Source of the DNA: Branchiostoma lanceolatum
Taxonomy: Eukaryota; Chordata; Leptocardii; Amphioxiformes; Branchiostomatidae
DNA: 64,000 bases
Assembly (NCBI RefSeq): GCF_035083965.1
Contig: NC_089731.1
Span: forward strand, 9,646,501-9,710,500
Reading direction: 5' to 3'
Of the stretch, positions 60,501 to 64,000 are shown in pieces. Under the pieces are notes generated by a model. The model did not search any database. It was not told the origin of the DNA and saw only the letters and a list, made by a program, of their open reading frames with translations. Numbering within the stretch: the stretch's first letter is position 1; every line of letters begins with the position of its first letter. Position numbers and translations under genes: made by a program.

Positions 60501-61884
60501 CAATCCTCAACCAGGCATAAGACAGTGAAAGAAAAATTACATGTCGGTCCAATTCTGACCTAAGCTGAAAAATTTGCCTTATCTAGAAATGTCATGTACA
60601 TTGCATTGTCCACTTTTTACTTAGTATACAAGATATTTCTATGAAAGAGATTACAATCTGTGACTTCCAACACCAAAGATACGTTTTTTAAAACTTTTAG
60701 GATAGTGACCATGGTTGGTCCATACCTAGGAGATACTACACTTGGTGTATTCTGTGTTGTCTGTTCATCTCAGTGCTGTAGAGTGCAGGTTTCTCATGCA
60801 AAACATGTGCATTTTGTACATGTATGACTTAAGTGTGTGTAGAATATTGCTAGAAAAAGGTGATTGGGACCATGAAGGTATATGAAGGTGCTGAATGACC
60901 TGAACAGTTTGGGTTACAGTTAGAGAGTCCGACAAATACTCATGTTTGAAATTGTCTGTGAAATGTGTACTCTTATAGGCAGAAGGTTATATTTCGGTTT
61001 GGCTATGGTGGAGTGACTGTGGATGCAGGCGGGATAACTCTTGTTGTATATGGAATTTGTTTGAGCCCTTCTTTCTTGTTTGTTTTGCAGGAGTATTCCA
61101 ACAACCTTGCGGAGAGCGGGGTGCACGGCGCGCTGCTGGTGCTGGAGCCGTCGTTCAATGCTGACGCCATGGCAACAGCCCTGGGGATCCCGCCCACCAA
61201 GACCATCATCAGGAGACACCTGACCACGGAGTTAAACTCACTGGTCATGCCTGCAAGGTGAGGGATGGAGAACACACCTCACTAAAATGGACCTGATGTA
61301 CAGTGTATGGAGGAGGGGGGAAGAGAGAACATTCAGTCTCAAGGAAAATCATGCTTACAAAACTGTTTTCACTGCTAACATTACAAAAAATGTGGGGAAA
61401 ATGCTAGCTGATTCATGCAATAAGAGCAAAAGTGCATTGAGGATAGCAATTCCTTTTTTCTGTGCGTTCTGGAGTCAAACATTTGAATACAAAGTGAGCA
61501 AATTTAGAAATCAAAGAACTGTAAAAGTTTTTGTCTCTCTCTTCTCCAAGCCTTCCTCTGTACATGTGCTTAACACACATTCACACTGCTTGCATGATGG
61601 TGGAAACTCTCCTTACAAGACTTGATAAGTGGCCTAAGGTATCACAGAAACATAGTATGCTGGAGATAAGATTTGATAGTCTAAATAGACTTAAGTGGTG
61701 GGGCAGACTTTGTGGGTAAGGTGGATTAAGCCTTGTTTTATGTTGCTGTTTCTGTTGTTGACTGGACATGGCTTGTTTGTTTTTGCTGTGGTTGTGGTTT
61801 GTGGTTGCACACAAGTAGAGCCACACTGACAGTGATGGCCGGGAATCAGGGGCACAGTAGGACCACCTGGAGACTGCGCCTGCG
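4714..61884 (+). CDS. KAZN: Kazrin (whole gene model, 3' end off right edge)
   Basis: Kazrin is a liprin-related scaffold reported to bind periplakin and desmosome/adherens-junction partners and to act in endosomal transport. The model joins 4714-4990, 45493-45653, 46058-46229, 51438-51650, 52233-52369, 53509-53679, 54092-54250, 54579-54837, 55270-55533, 56081-56301, 56777-56889, 59260-59494, 59693-59794, 61091-61257 and 61816-61884. All borders are GT/AG and all phases match, giving at least 906 codons. Hallmarks are MVDDNKQLASRIDGSIQSAN, AMKADRKRLKAEK, LREFIRNYE, RKSLDP and three SAM domains, in the order found in human kazrin (about 775 residues). Exons 1-2 add roughly 146 residues ahead of the human long-isoform start as I recall it. 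The C-terminal tail is not in the window. Confidence 0.93.
7605..7686. repeat. CCAA tetranucleotide microsatellite
   Basis: An imperfect array of CCAA/CTAA units, about 80 bp. Confidence 0.95.
9265..9783 (+). other. Unassigned 172-codon open frame
   Basis: Open from ATG 9265 to TAA 9783. It has no recognised motif, a hydrophobic C-terminal end (LWVIARLGVIVLLLALV) that could be a membrane segment, and an overlapping open frame on the other strand. It lies inside kazrin intron 1. The moderately GC-rich stretch could be part of an old mobile element or a chance frame. Confidence 0.15.
10897..11206. repeat. 42-bp minisatellite with E-boxes
   Basis: The unit starts GGCACCTGCCGACAGGAGCT and is 42 bp long; starts fall at 10897, 10939, 10981, 11023, 11065, 11107, 11149 and 11191, with a degenerate start before 10897. 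Because 42 is divisible by 3 it produces artefactual repeated open frames on both strands. Each unit contains the E-box CACCTG. Confidence 0.97.
11295..11361 (+). CDS. KAZN: Kazrin alternative first exon 1b (predicted)
   Basis: The ATG lies in CAACATGGCGGA, a YY1-type start context common at animal promoters. It encodes MADRTNFVVVSGRSNTRDS and a few more residues before donor TCAG|GTAAGC. It ends in phase 1, so it can splice to exon 2 (45493) in place of exon 1a. The surroundings are CpG-rich (GTCCCGTAACGAGAGCG). It sits about 90 bp after the 42-bp minisatellite. No transcript evidence is available. Confidence 0.55.
11362..14562. other. Kazrin intron 1, non-coding stretch
   Basis: AT-rich DNA. 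A 145-codon minus-strand open frame at 12398-12835 has no recognised domain, and its DNA is T-rich and low in complexity. I see no exon-like signals of note. Confidence 0.4.
14563..14806. repeat. 126-bp tandem duplication
   Basis: Two diverged copies of one unit: TGTCTGGAGACATGAACAG at 14563 and TGTCTGGAGTCATGAACAT at 14689. Both run through GCTGATCAAGGAAT and GTGCCACTGTTCACTGTT. Some indels are present. Confidence 0.9.
14807..17737. other. Kazrin intron 1, non-coding stretch
   Basis: AT-rich, with scattered short open frames only. Nothing recognised. Confidence 0.4.
17738..17841. mobile_element. MITE-like palindrome, 104 bp
   Basis: Two imperfect inverted arms of about 48 bp meet almost at the centre: the left arm starts GTGCATTGCACGACAGGCA and the right arm, reversed, starts GTGCATTGTACAACAGGCA. 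Both continue through GGCCC(A/G)TACGA and TACGTT. The form is that of a tiny hairpin transposon remnant; no clear target duplication was found. Confidence 0.75.
17842..20517. other. Kazrin intron 1, non-coding stretch
   Basis: AT-rich except for a CpG-rich island at about 18830-19060, which contains AAGATGGCAGC and a GTATGT donor but in a phase that does not fit kazrin exon 2. Confidence 0.4.
20518..21651. mobile_element. 1.13-kb TA-flanked inverted-repeat element, copy 1
   Basis: Bounded by CAGTCAAACCTGT and its inverse ACAGGTTTGACTG, with TA on each side (20516-20517 and 21652-21653), as in Tc1/mariner-pogo-type elements. The ends carry repeated (A/G)GCGG(C/T)CACC(T) blocks in opposite orientation. 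There is no transposase-sized frame, so it is non-autonomous. A near-identical copy in reverse orientation lies at 62030-63183. Confidence 0.9.
27094..27232 (+). CDS. KAZN: Possible kazrin alternative first exon 1c
   Basis: A 46-codon open frame from ATG 27094 (a second ATG lies at 27112) runs to GAAGAAG|GTTAGG in phase 1, compatible with exon 2. It encodes MEDQKVGRED, then a basic Pro-containing part, and ends SVLVEE, which resembles the VRVLEE end of exon 1a. The donor is weaker than consensus, and a stop follows immediately in the intron. It could also be an unrelated open stretch. Confidence 0.35.
30509..30552. repeat. AC dinucleotide microsatellite
   Basis: Twenty-two uninterrupted AC units. 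They sit inside a chance open frame, where they encode Thr-His repeats. Confidence 0.98.
35021..35160. repeat. 10-bp tandem array, left arm of foldback element
   Basis: Eleven GAACGAAATG units followed by two GAAAGAAATG variants. The inverted counterpart (TTCCATTTCG) is at 36391-36490. Confidence 0.97.
36391..36490. repeat. 10-bp tandem array, right arm of foldback element
   Basis: Ten TTCCATTTCG units, one with TTCA in place of TTCC, the reverse complement of the left-arm array. Confidence 0.97.
36515..39248. other. Kazrin intron 1, non-coding stretch
   Basis: AT-rich DNA. No exon, RNA gene or mobile-element end was recognised. Confidence 0.4.
39249..39378. mobile_element. MITE-like hairpin, 130 bp
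   Basis: An imperfect palindrome: the left arm runs from GTTTGGCCTTATACAGAAG through TTGTAGTTTTGTAAACTACA, and the right arm is its inverse (TGTAGTTTACAAAACTACA ... GGGGCAAAC), with a short central loop around 39305-39320. ACT flanks both sides, possibly a 3-bp target duplication. It would form a long hairpin in the intron RNA. Confidence 0.82.
39379..39884. other. Kazrin intron 1, non-coding stretch
   Basis: Contains overlapping chance frames on both strands (about 100 codons each). No recognised feature. Confidence 0.35.
39885..40773. repeat. 7 x 127-bp minisatellite
   Basis: The anchor GCAAATGAGGTCCTCAT (or variant) recurs at 39906, 40033, 40160, 40287, 40414, 40541 and 40668, an exact 127-bp step. 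Each unit also has TAGCATAA, a (C/A)AGGTG(T/C)-type E-box, CACCTTTCCTA and GACATC(C/T)GCAGC. Six of the seven units carry the perfect POU octamer ATGCAAAT. Confidence 0.96.
40774..41316. mobile_element. Dispersed-element tail next to the minisatellite
   Basis: Follows the 127-bp array without a clear break. It has two related A-rich subunits (each with AAAAT(A/G)ACCAAAAA and ACCAAATTTCAG), a GGTCGACGGACGACCGAG motif, a GGAGAA/GAA purine run (41228-41277), then a small perfect hairpin TGTTTCG-TTGG-CGAAACA (41293-41310) and TAATAA. This reads like the 3' end of a repeated element; the class is unknown to me. Confidence 0.6.
41317..45492. other. Kazrin intron 1, last part
   Basis: AT-rich, with scattered chance frames. 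A short frame at 44908-44947 ends in phase 1 at G|GTTAGT, but it is too short to call an exon. Confidence 0.4.
45493..45653 (+). CDS. KAZN: Kazrin exon 2
   Basis: Acceptor CTTCCTTACAG at 45492 and donor CACAG|GTAAGC. It completes a codon begun by exon 1 and encodes 54 codons: AIQSLDTLNDQIVQFIFTPK, an acidic Gly-Asp stretch, and LKASMALMRRLLVDAQ. The helical character suggests an N-terminal extension of the coiled coil. It ends in phase 0. Confidence 0.88.
46058..46229 (+). CDS. KAZN: Kazrin exon 3
   Basis: Acceptor CTCCTTTTAAG, then AKFRK and MVDDNKQLASRIDGSIQSAN, then ALRAELADTNKRLTELS. This matches the start of the human long isoform (MMEDNKQLALRIDG...) as I remember it, and its internal Met could also act as a start. 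Donor GACG|GTACTG leaves one base (phase 1). Confidence 0.93.
47325..47376 (+). CDS. KAZN: Kazrin downstream alternative first exon (predicted)
   Basis: A short frame MRGSVSFRVRFGRKRRR ends at donor GCGAG|GTATGT in phase 1, the phase that exon 4 (51438) needs. The local sequence is GC- and CpG-rich against an AT-rich intron, as for a promoter. Vertebrate kazrin has short isoforms whose own first exon splices to the equivalent of exon 4, which supports the idea. No transcript is available. Confidence 0.5.
49350..49388 (+). CDS. KAZN: Possible kazrin 39-bp microexon
   Basis: Acceptor AATCCTCTTTCAG and donor CTACAG|GTTAGA enclose 39 bp that enter and leave in phase 1 without a stop, adding 13 residues around WRSWDTKKDDPT between exons 3 and 4. 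The acceptor is strong; the donor is moderate. Human kazrin also has a short non-coiled insert at about this place. Predicted only. Confidence 0.42.
51438..51650 (+). CDS. KAZN: Kazrin exon 4 (coiled coil)
   Basis: Acceptor TCTCCCAACAG and donor TTGCAG|GTACAT, phase 1 in and out. It encodes EQSLRQKEQEVSNLREAKVR, then EEDNRSLLKELEELRSQK, and SELKVQLTQTEHELARAKEA, a heptad-rich coiled coil that matches the LLREEVSRLQ...ELARAKEAL part of vertebrate kazrin. Confidence 0.94.
51651..52232. other. Kazrin intron 4
   Basis: AT-rich; nothing recognised. Confidence 0.6.
52233..52369 (+). CDS. KAZN: Kazrin exon 5 (coiled coil)
   Basis: Acceptor GTTATCCTCCAG and donor ATGAGG|GTAAGG, phase 1 in and 0 out. 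It encodes AMKADRKRLKAEKVDLLNQM, a middle part, and DELREFIRNYEMRMR, among the most conserved kazrin blocks. Confidence 0.95.
52370..53508. other. Kazrin intron 5
   Basis: Nothing recognised apart from the predicted 63-bp cassette exon at 52862-52924. Confidence 0.55.
52862..52924 (+). CDS. KAZN: Predicted kazrin 63-bp cassette exon
   Basis: Acceptor TTCTATTTTAG and donor TTGTA|GTAAGT enclose 21 open codons in phase 0 on both sides, so the exon can be included or skipped between exons 5 and 6 without a frame change. It encodes QNSPLPSHSTLPIIRRPESV and one more residue: no heptads, Pro/Ser-rich, with a basic RRPES that could be phosphorylated. Inclusion would break the coiled coil. Not known to me in vertebrate kazrin. 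Confidence 0.5.
53509..53679 (+). CDS. KAZN: Kazrin exon 6 (coiled coil)
   Basis: Acceptor TTGTCTTCCAG and donor TCACAG|GTAGAC, phase 0 on both sides, 57 codons. It encodes ESDESIKQLILEKEGSEKEK, WEILKKARDSAERSVFLRQQ and LDQKEGLIKKLETELSQ, the end of the coiled-coil half, matching ESEDAVKALAKEKDLLEREK in human kazrin. Confidence 0.94.
53680..54578. other. Kazrin introns 6 and 7 around exon 7
   Basis: Two introns (53680-54091 and 54251-54578) flank exon 7. No other element was recognised. Confidence 0.55.
54092..54250 (+). CDS. KAZN: Kazrin exon 7 (linker)
   Basis: Acceptor TTGTTACTCCAG and donor GATTCTCTG|GTAAGT, phase 0 on both sides, 53 codons. It is rich in Ser, Pro, Gln and acidic residues (HQHQRLSIAESSPRPETLGE) and likely disordered. 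Position and phase are firm; sequence similarity to vertebrate kazrin is low here, as expected of the linker. Confidence 0.85.
54579..54837 (+). CDS. KAZN: Kazrin exon 8 (Ser/Thr/Pro linker with TPRGS repeats)
   Basis: Acceptor TTTTTATCTCAG and donor ATATCAG|GTACTT, phase 0 in and 1 out, 86 codons. It carries three spaced copies of one motif: TPRGSMDLQ, TPRGSMELH and TPRGSIEIQ. A Ser/Thr/Gln-rich end follows. Codon use is GC-rich compared with the flanking introns. Likely disordered and a possible phosphorylation target. Confidence 0.87.
54838..55269. other. Kazrin intron 8
   Basis: Non-coding. Includes GCAGTGG/GCAGTTGAAA patches resembling the small repeat in intron 9. Confidence 0.5.
55270..55533 (+). 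CDS. KAZN: Kazrin exon 9 (basic KSLDP segment)
   Basis: Acceptor CTTTTTTTCCAG and donor GAAG|GTCAGT, phase 1 on both sides, 88 codons. After a Ser-rich part (SDGYNSSRDSGLG) comes AKKKKSTKKFGSLSKVFSRN then KHRKSLDPSLLE, matching human KKKEKMGFGSISRVFARGKQ and KSLDPGLF. This basic stretch includes the region proposed as a nuclear-localisation signal in kazrin. Confidence 0.94.
55534..56080. other. Kazrin intron 9 with a small repeat
   Basis: At about 55795-55930 two related blocks occur, TTTGCGGTGGTTTGAACTTT then GCGGTTGAAAC, and GCGGTGGTTTTAAGTTT then GCGGTGAAAAC. They are probably a fragment of a short dispersed repeat. Otherwise featureless. Confidence 0.5.
56081..56301 (+). CDS. KAZN: Kazrin exon 10 (start of SAM domain 1)
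   Basis: Acceptor ACCGTCACCACAG and donor GGCAAG|GTACGG, phase 1 in and 0 out, 74 codons. After a Gln/Glu-rich helix (AADRLQVLEETRRLPMTQWK) SAM1 begins: ADHVLAWLEYTMCMPMYSKH and CTENIKSGK, matching TVQAWLEVVMAMPMYVKACT in human kazrin. Confidence 0.95.
56696..56795. repeat. 50-bp tandem duplication across an acceptor site
   Basis: Two copies (56696-56745 and 56746-56795) share TTATGTTGTTGTTTCCAATG, ATCAG and GTACTACTTGGCC. The second copy contains the real intron 10/exon 11 border; the first reproduces that border 50 bp upstream. Confidence 0.95.
56777..56889 (+). CDS. KAZN: Kazrin exon 11 (end of SAM domain 1)
   Basis: Acceptor CAATGATCAG and donor GCTAG|GTAAGG, phase 0 in and 2 out. It encodes VLLGLSDHELESGLGITNNL and HRRKLRLAIEEHRTPEA, completing SAM1. 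The acceptor and first 19 coding bases also occur 50 bp upstream in a tandem duplication, which gives a decoy acceptor at 56725-56726. Confidence 0.94.
57472..57540 (+). CDS. KAZN: Predicted kazrin 69-bp cassette exon
   Basis: A pyrimidine-rich tract ends in GTGTGGTTAAG; the donor is CCAGCA|GTAAGT. The 69 bp enter and leave in phase 2, so the exon can be added between exons 11 and 12 in frame. It encodes YATVSMRRGLLYRMFHRQPE plus a few residues, basic and lying in the SAM1-SAM2 linker. The perfect donor and symmetric phase are the main support. Confidence 0.5.
58438..58467 (+). CDS. KAZN: Predicted kazrin 30-bp microexon
   Basis: A long pyrimidine tract with acceptor GCTTACCTAG and donor CTGGA|GTAAGT bracket 30 bp that are open and symmetric in phase 2. 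They add about ten residues (EACIGRLVL plus the split codons) in the SAM1-SAM2 linker. Size and signals fit a neural-type microexon; the related liprin-alpha genes have alternative inserts in the same linker. Predicted only. Confidence 0.48.
59260..59494 (+). CDS. KAZN: Kazrin exon 12 (SAM domain 2)
   Basis: Acceptor CCCTGTGTTACAG and donor AAAGAG|GTAAGC, phase 2 in and 0 out. After KYSKASQ comes SAM2: MDHRWVSRTWLTDLGLPQYR, PAFESLLVDGRVLATLSRKD, LEKYLSISRKFHQVSLLHGI, then FLRRVKFDKE. The match to DHHWVAKAWLNDIGLSQYSQ in human kazrin is close. The exon is distinctly GC-rich. Confidence 0.96.
59693..59794 (+). CDS. KAZN: Kazrin exon 13 (SAM2-SAM3 junction)
   Basis: Acceptor TCTGTAAATGCAG and donor CTGAAG|GTGAGT, phase 0 on both sides, 34 codons. 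It encodes ALHERRLQCEDIDCDPLVWT and NQRLIKWAQNIDLK, the start of SAM3, matching ALQERRARCETQNIDPVVWT in human kazrin. Confidence 0.96.
59795..61090. other. Kazrin intron 13
   Basis: Non-coding; open frames of 99-141 codons on both strands overlap each other and look like chance. No mobile element was recognised. Confidence 0.5.
61091..61257 (+). CDS. KAZN: Kazrin exon 14 (SAM domain 3)
   Basis: Acceptor GTTTGTTTTGCAG and donor GCAAG|GTGAGG, phase 0 in and 2 out. It encodes EYSNNLAESGVHGALLVLEP, SFNADAMATALGIPPTKTII and RRHLTTELNSLVMPA, the end of SAM3. If the following intron is retained, the next codons are AGG TGA, so a protein ending ...LVMPAR would result. Confidence 0.96.
61258..61815. 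other. Kazrin intron 14
   Basis: Begins GTGAGG with an in-frame TGA, and ends in a T/G-rich tract before the AAGTAG tandem acceptor. Nothing else recognised. Confidence 0.5.
61816..61884 (+). CDS. KAZN: Kazrin exon 15 (predicted tail exon)
   Basis: A T/G-rich tract with a tandem acceptor AAGTAG (exon from 61816 or 61819) and donor CTGCG|GTAAGC, phase 2 on both sides. It encodes about 23 residues: RATLTVMAGNQGHSRTTWRL then RLR. No clear similarity to the human tail, so it may be an optional exon. The polypyrimidine tract is G-interrupted, but the donor is good. Confidence 0.55.
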
Positions 61885-62029
61885 GTAAGCTCGGTGGTGA
61901 TTGGTGGAGGTGTCCTTCTTGGACTAGTCATCCATTGGTGGAAGGGTCTTAATAGGTTTACCATTCACACGTTAACTGATGAGATAATATTCAACATTAT
62001 AAAGTCTTACTCTCACAACATTTCATTTA

Positions 62030-63183
62030 CAGTCAAACCTGTCTATAGCGGTCACTCAAGGGACTGGCCAAAACTGGCCGCTAAGGACAGGTGGCCGCTA
62101 TGGAGAAAATGTCGATTAATTGACCACGAGTGACACATGTTTTCAGTACCCACTGAGATACATTTATTCACCGTACAGTACACATGTAAAGTTCGATTGT
62201 TGTTCTTCTAGTCCTAGATAGTTAAGAACAAAATACATGTTGCTCAGTTGTCACTTACTGTTCGTTTTCGACCGTTTTCAAACATAAAATCGTGGCGACA
62301 ATATTCCTTAGTCTCTTGTTGTGTTGGTTCGGTTCCCGGGTGGCTTGTGTTGATCAGCATCTACCATTATGCTAATAGGGTACTCAGAAGAAGGTCGCTC
62401 TTTTGAGGGCTTTTTGTATTTTCAGAAAATTACAACAGCCCAAATTTTACATCATAGTAATATTTTCCACGTTAATTTTGAAGCTTTTGGTTTAGTAATT
62501 ATCCTCAGTGATACTTTGCAGCAAAATAAATTTAGTATATTATACCTCCGTAACTTCCGTTGACCTTTGTGCTGCTACCTATCCAGTTTGTATCAGCGCC
62601 ATTTTGAAAATTGCGCGAAACACGTTTTGAGCACAATTTGAATGAATTCCCGGTGAAAACGGACATTGGGCCGGCATTCAAACATTTCGCGAACTTACCG
62701 CATCAGGTACATGTGTGGGTTGTAATTTCCAAAAAGCTGCCGTAATATTTGTCCAGTCGAAATGTACAGAAATGGTCAATTTTACCACGATGTACAAACG
62801 CAAGCCATGTAAAGAAAATTATACTTGACTTCGCGCGTCAAACCATGGCTTTTCTAACAAAGATAAAACATTCTGGTTTTCTTTATTATGATCCTATCCA
62901 GTTGAGTCCACATAAATTTGATAACTGCGTGAAAAAATGAAGATTTTGAACCCGGCGTGCGGTGGCGATGCGGCTTCTACCGGCGCGCCGTGACCGTTAT
63001 CGGCAGTGTTACTGTACTCGCGGGACCGAAAATCGTCTGGCCGCGACCGCGTTGGACAGGTGGCCGTTATAGCCTAATTCTTAATGCTTATGTCAATGGG
63101 AAAAATCCAAGGGACCGACAAAAAGTGACCACTATGGGCAGGTGGCCGCTATGCAAAGGTGACCGCTAATACAGGTTTGACTG
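62030..63183. mobile_element. 1.15-kb TA-flanked inverted-repeat element, copy 2
   Basis: Starts CAGTCAAACCTGT and ends ACAGGTTTGACTG, with TA at 62028-62029 and 63184-63185. It is the reverse complement of the element at 20518-21651, with few differences plus small indels. A 70-codon frame at its right end (62957-63169) is shared with copy 1 but lies in the terminal repeats and does not resemble a transposase. Non-autonomous. Confidence 0.9.
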
Positions 63184-64000
63184 TACCTTTGTGTAAGATG
63201 ATAATCCATTTTTCATGATAAACGCCATAATAACTATGTTGTTCACCAAGTATCCATAGATTGTGATGCTGATCATGAAAACTTAACACTCAAGTTCTCC
63301 TACAATTACAACTCAAGCCATCATTATTCACCTACTTTCAAAATACCATAATCAAAACATACCAGATTCTGTCAATTCACATTCCGGATATGATCCACTT
63401 TTTCACCGGCCATGATCTTAAATTTGGTTGTATTTGAAAGTTATATCTACCTCAATATTTGATGTATAAGCTGTCACCTCCAAACTAGAAGATCTCTAGC
63501 CTGTTGTAACAAAATAATCAAACAACTAACCAGTGACTGAATAATAAACATTCAACATGATAGCATATACAAGCTGGTCACCTAAACGTCTGACATTGAC
63601 ACTGTAGGACAAAAGTGAAACGGGAGTCGCGTGAGTTGGACAGCAGGGTAACCATTAGTAGCTCACTGCAGTCCATATGGTGAGCACACAGCATGTTTAT
63701 AACTAGCCGCGGTGTGCTAGGGTAGAGGGCTCGGGGAAATAAGGTCTGTTGTACTGTGCGCTGGTGGCAATACTTATTGGTGTGCGGATAAGCTGGACTA
63801 TGAGACAACTCACTCAGTCATATCACACCTTCAACATTTTGATGGTGGATAATTTTCATATTGTCTGGCTCAACACAGATGTTTTAGTTGGATTAGAAAA
63901 ACAAAATTGCAACACTGAAATGTTGCACATTTGAACCACAGCACCGTAGAACATCATTTTTTACAAAAACATATTTTCGTTTTTTTATGAAATGTTTTGA
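63184..64000. other. Right edge, probable kazrin intron 15
   Basis: AT-rich DNA without an exon I can support. The expected kazrin C-terminal tail exon was not found here and should lie further right. Confidence 0.45.

Noticed and set aside
1..64000. CRISPR arrays, operons, phage or bacterial mobile elements
   Set aside because: None seen. The tandem repeats here lack repeat-spacer structure, and the gene architecture is that of an animal genome.
1..64000. Liprin-beta or liprin-alpha as the identity of the main gene
   Set aside because: The SAM domains resemble liprins, but the AMKADRKRLK, FIRNYE and RKSLDP blocks and exon order are specific to kazrin.

Overview
The window is intron-rich animal nuclear DNA. 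It has small phase-matched exons with GT/AG borders, eukaryotic tRNA genes with Pol III T-run terminators, many inverted-repeat transposons and minisatellites. The gene content (an intelectin-type lectin next to a kazrin orthologue with a very large first intron) suggests an invertebrate deuterostome. A cephalochordate such as Branchiostoma is my best guess, from family knowledge and general sequence feel rather than from a search.

Layout. (1) Positions 1-1036, minus strand: the 5' two exons of a secreted intelectin-like lectin; its C-terminal part lies off the left edge. (2) 1513-3062, minus strand: five tandemly dispersed tRNA-Asp(GTC) copies, four intact and one (2647-2718) decayed. (3) About 4714 to beyond 61884, plus strand: a kazrin (KAZN) gene that fills the rest of the window. 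I rebuilt fifteen constitutive-looking coding exons whose reading phases all match. They encode at least 906 residues: an N-terminal helical/coiled-coil half (exons 1-6), a Ser/Thr/Pro-rich linker with a triplicated TPRGS motif (exons 7-8), a basic KSLDP segment (exon 9), and three SAM domains (exons 10-15). The last exon(s) appear to lie off the right edge.

Around that backbone I see several phase-compatible optional pieces: alternative first exons at 11295-11361, 27094-27232 and 47325-47376, and symmetric cassette or microexons of 39 bp (49350-49388), 63 bp (52862-52924), 69 bp (57472-57540) and 30 bp (58438-58467). These are predictions from splice signals and phase, not from transcripts.

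The introns, chiefly the 40.5-kb intron 1, hold the mobile and repeated DNA: an eight-start 42-bp minisatellite of E-boxes just before an alternative first exon; two oppositely oriented copies of a 1.14-kb TA-flanked inverted-repeat element; a 1.5-kb foldback element whose ends carry 10-bp tandem repeats and an 8-bp target duplication; a 7 x 127-bp minisatellite with POU-octamer sequences; and two short MITE-like hairpins. I found no CRISPR array, operon or prokaryote-type system. Most long open frames in the introns look like chance or repeat-derived frames.
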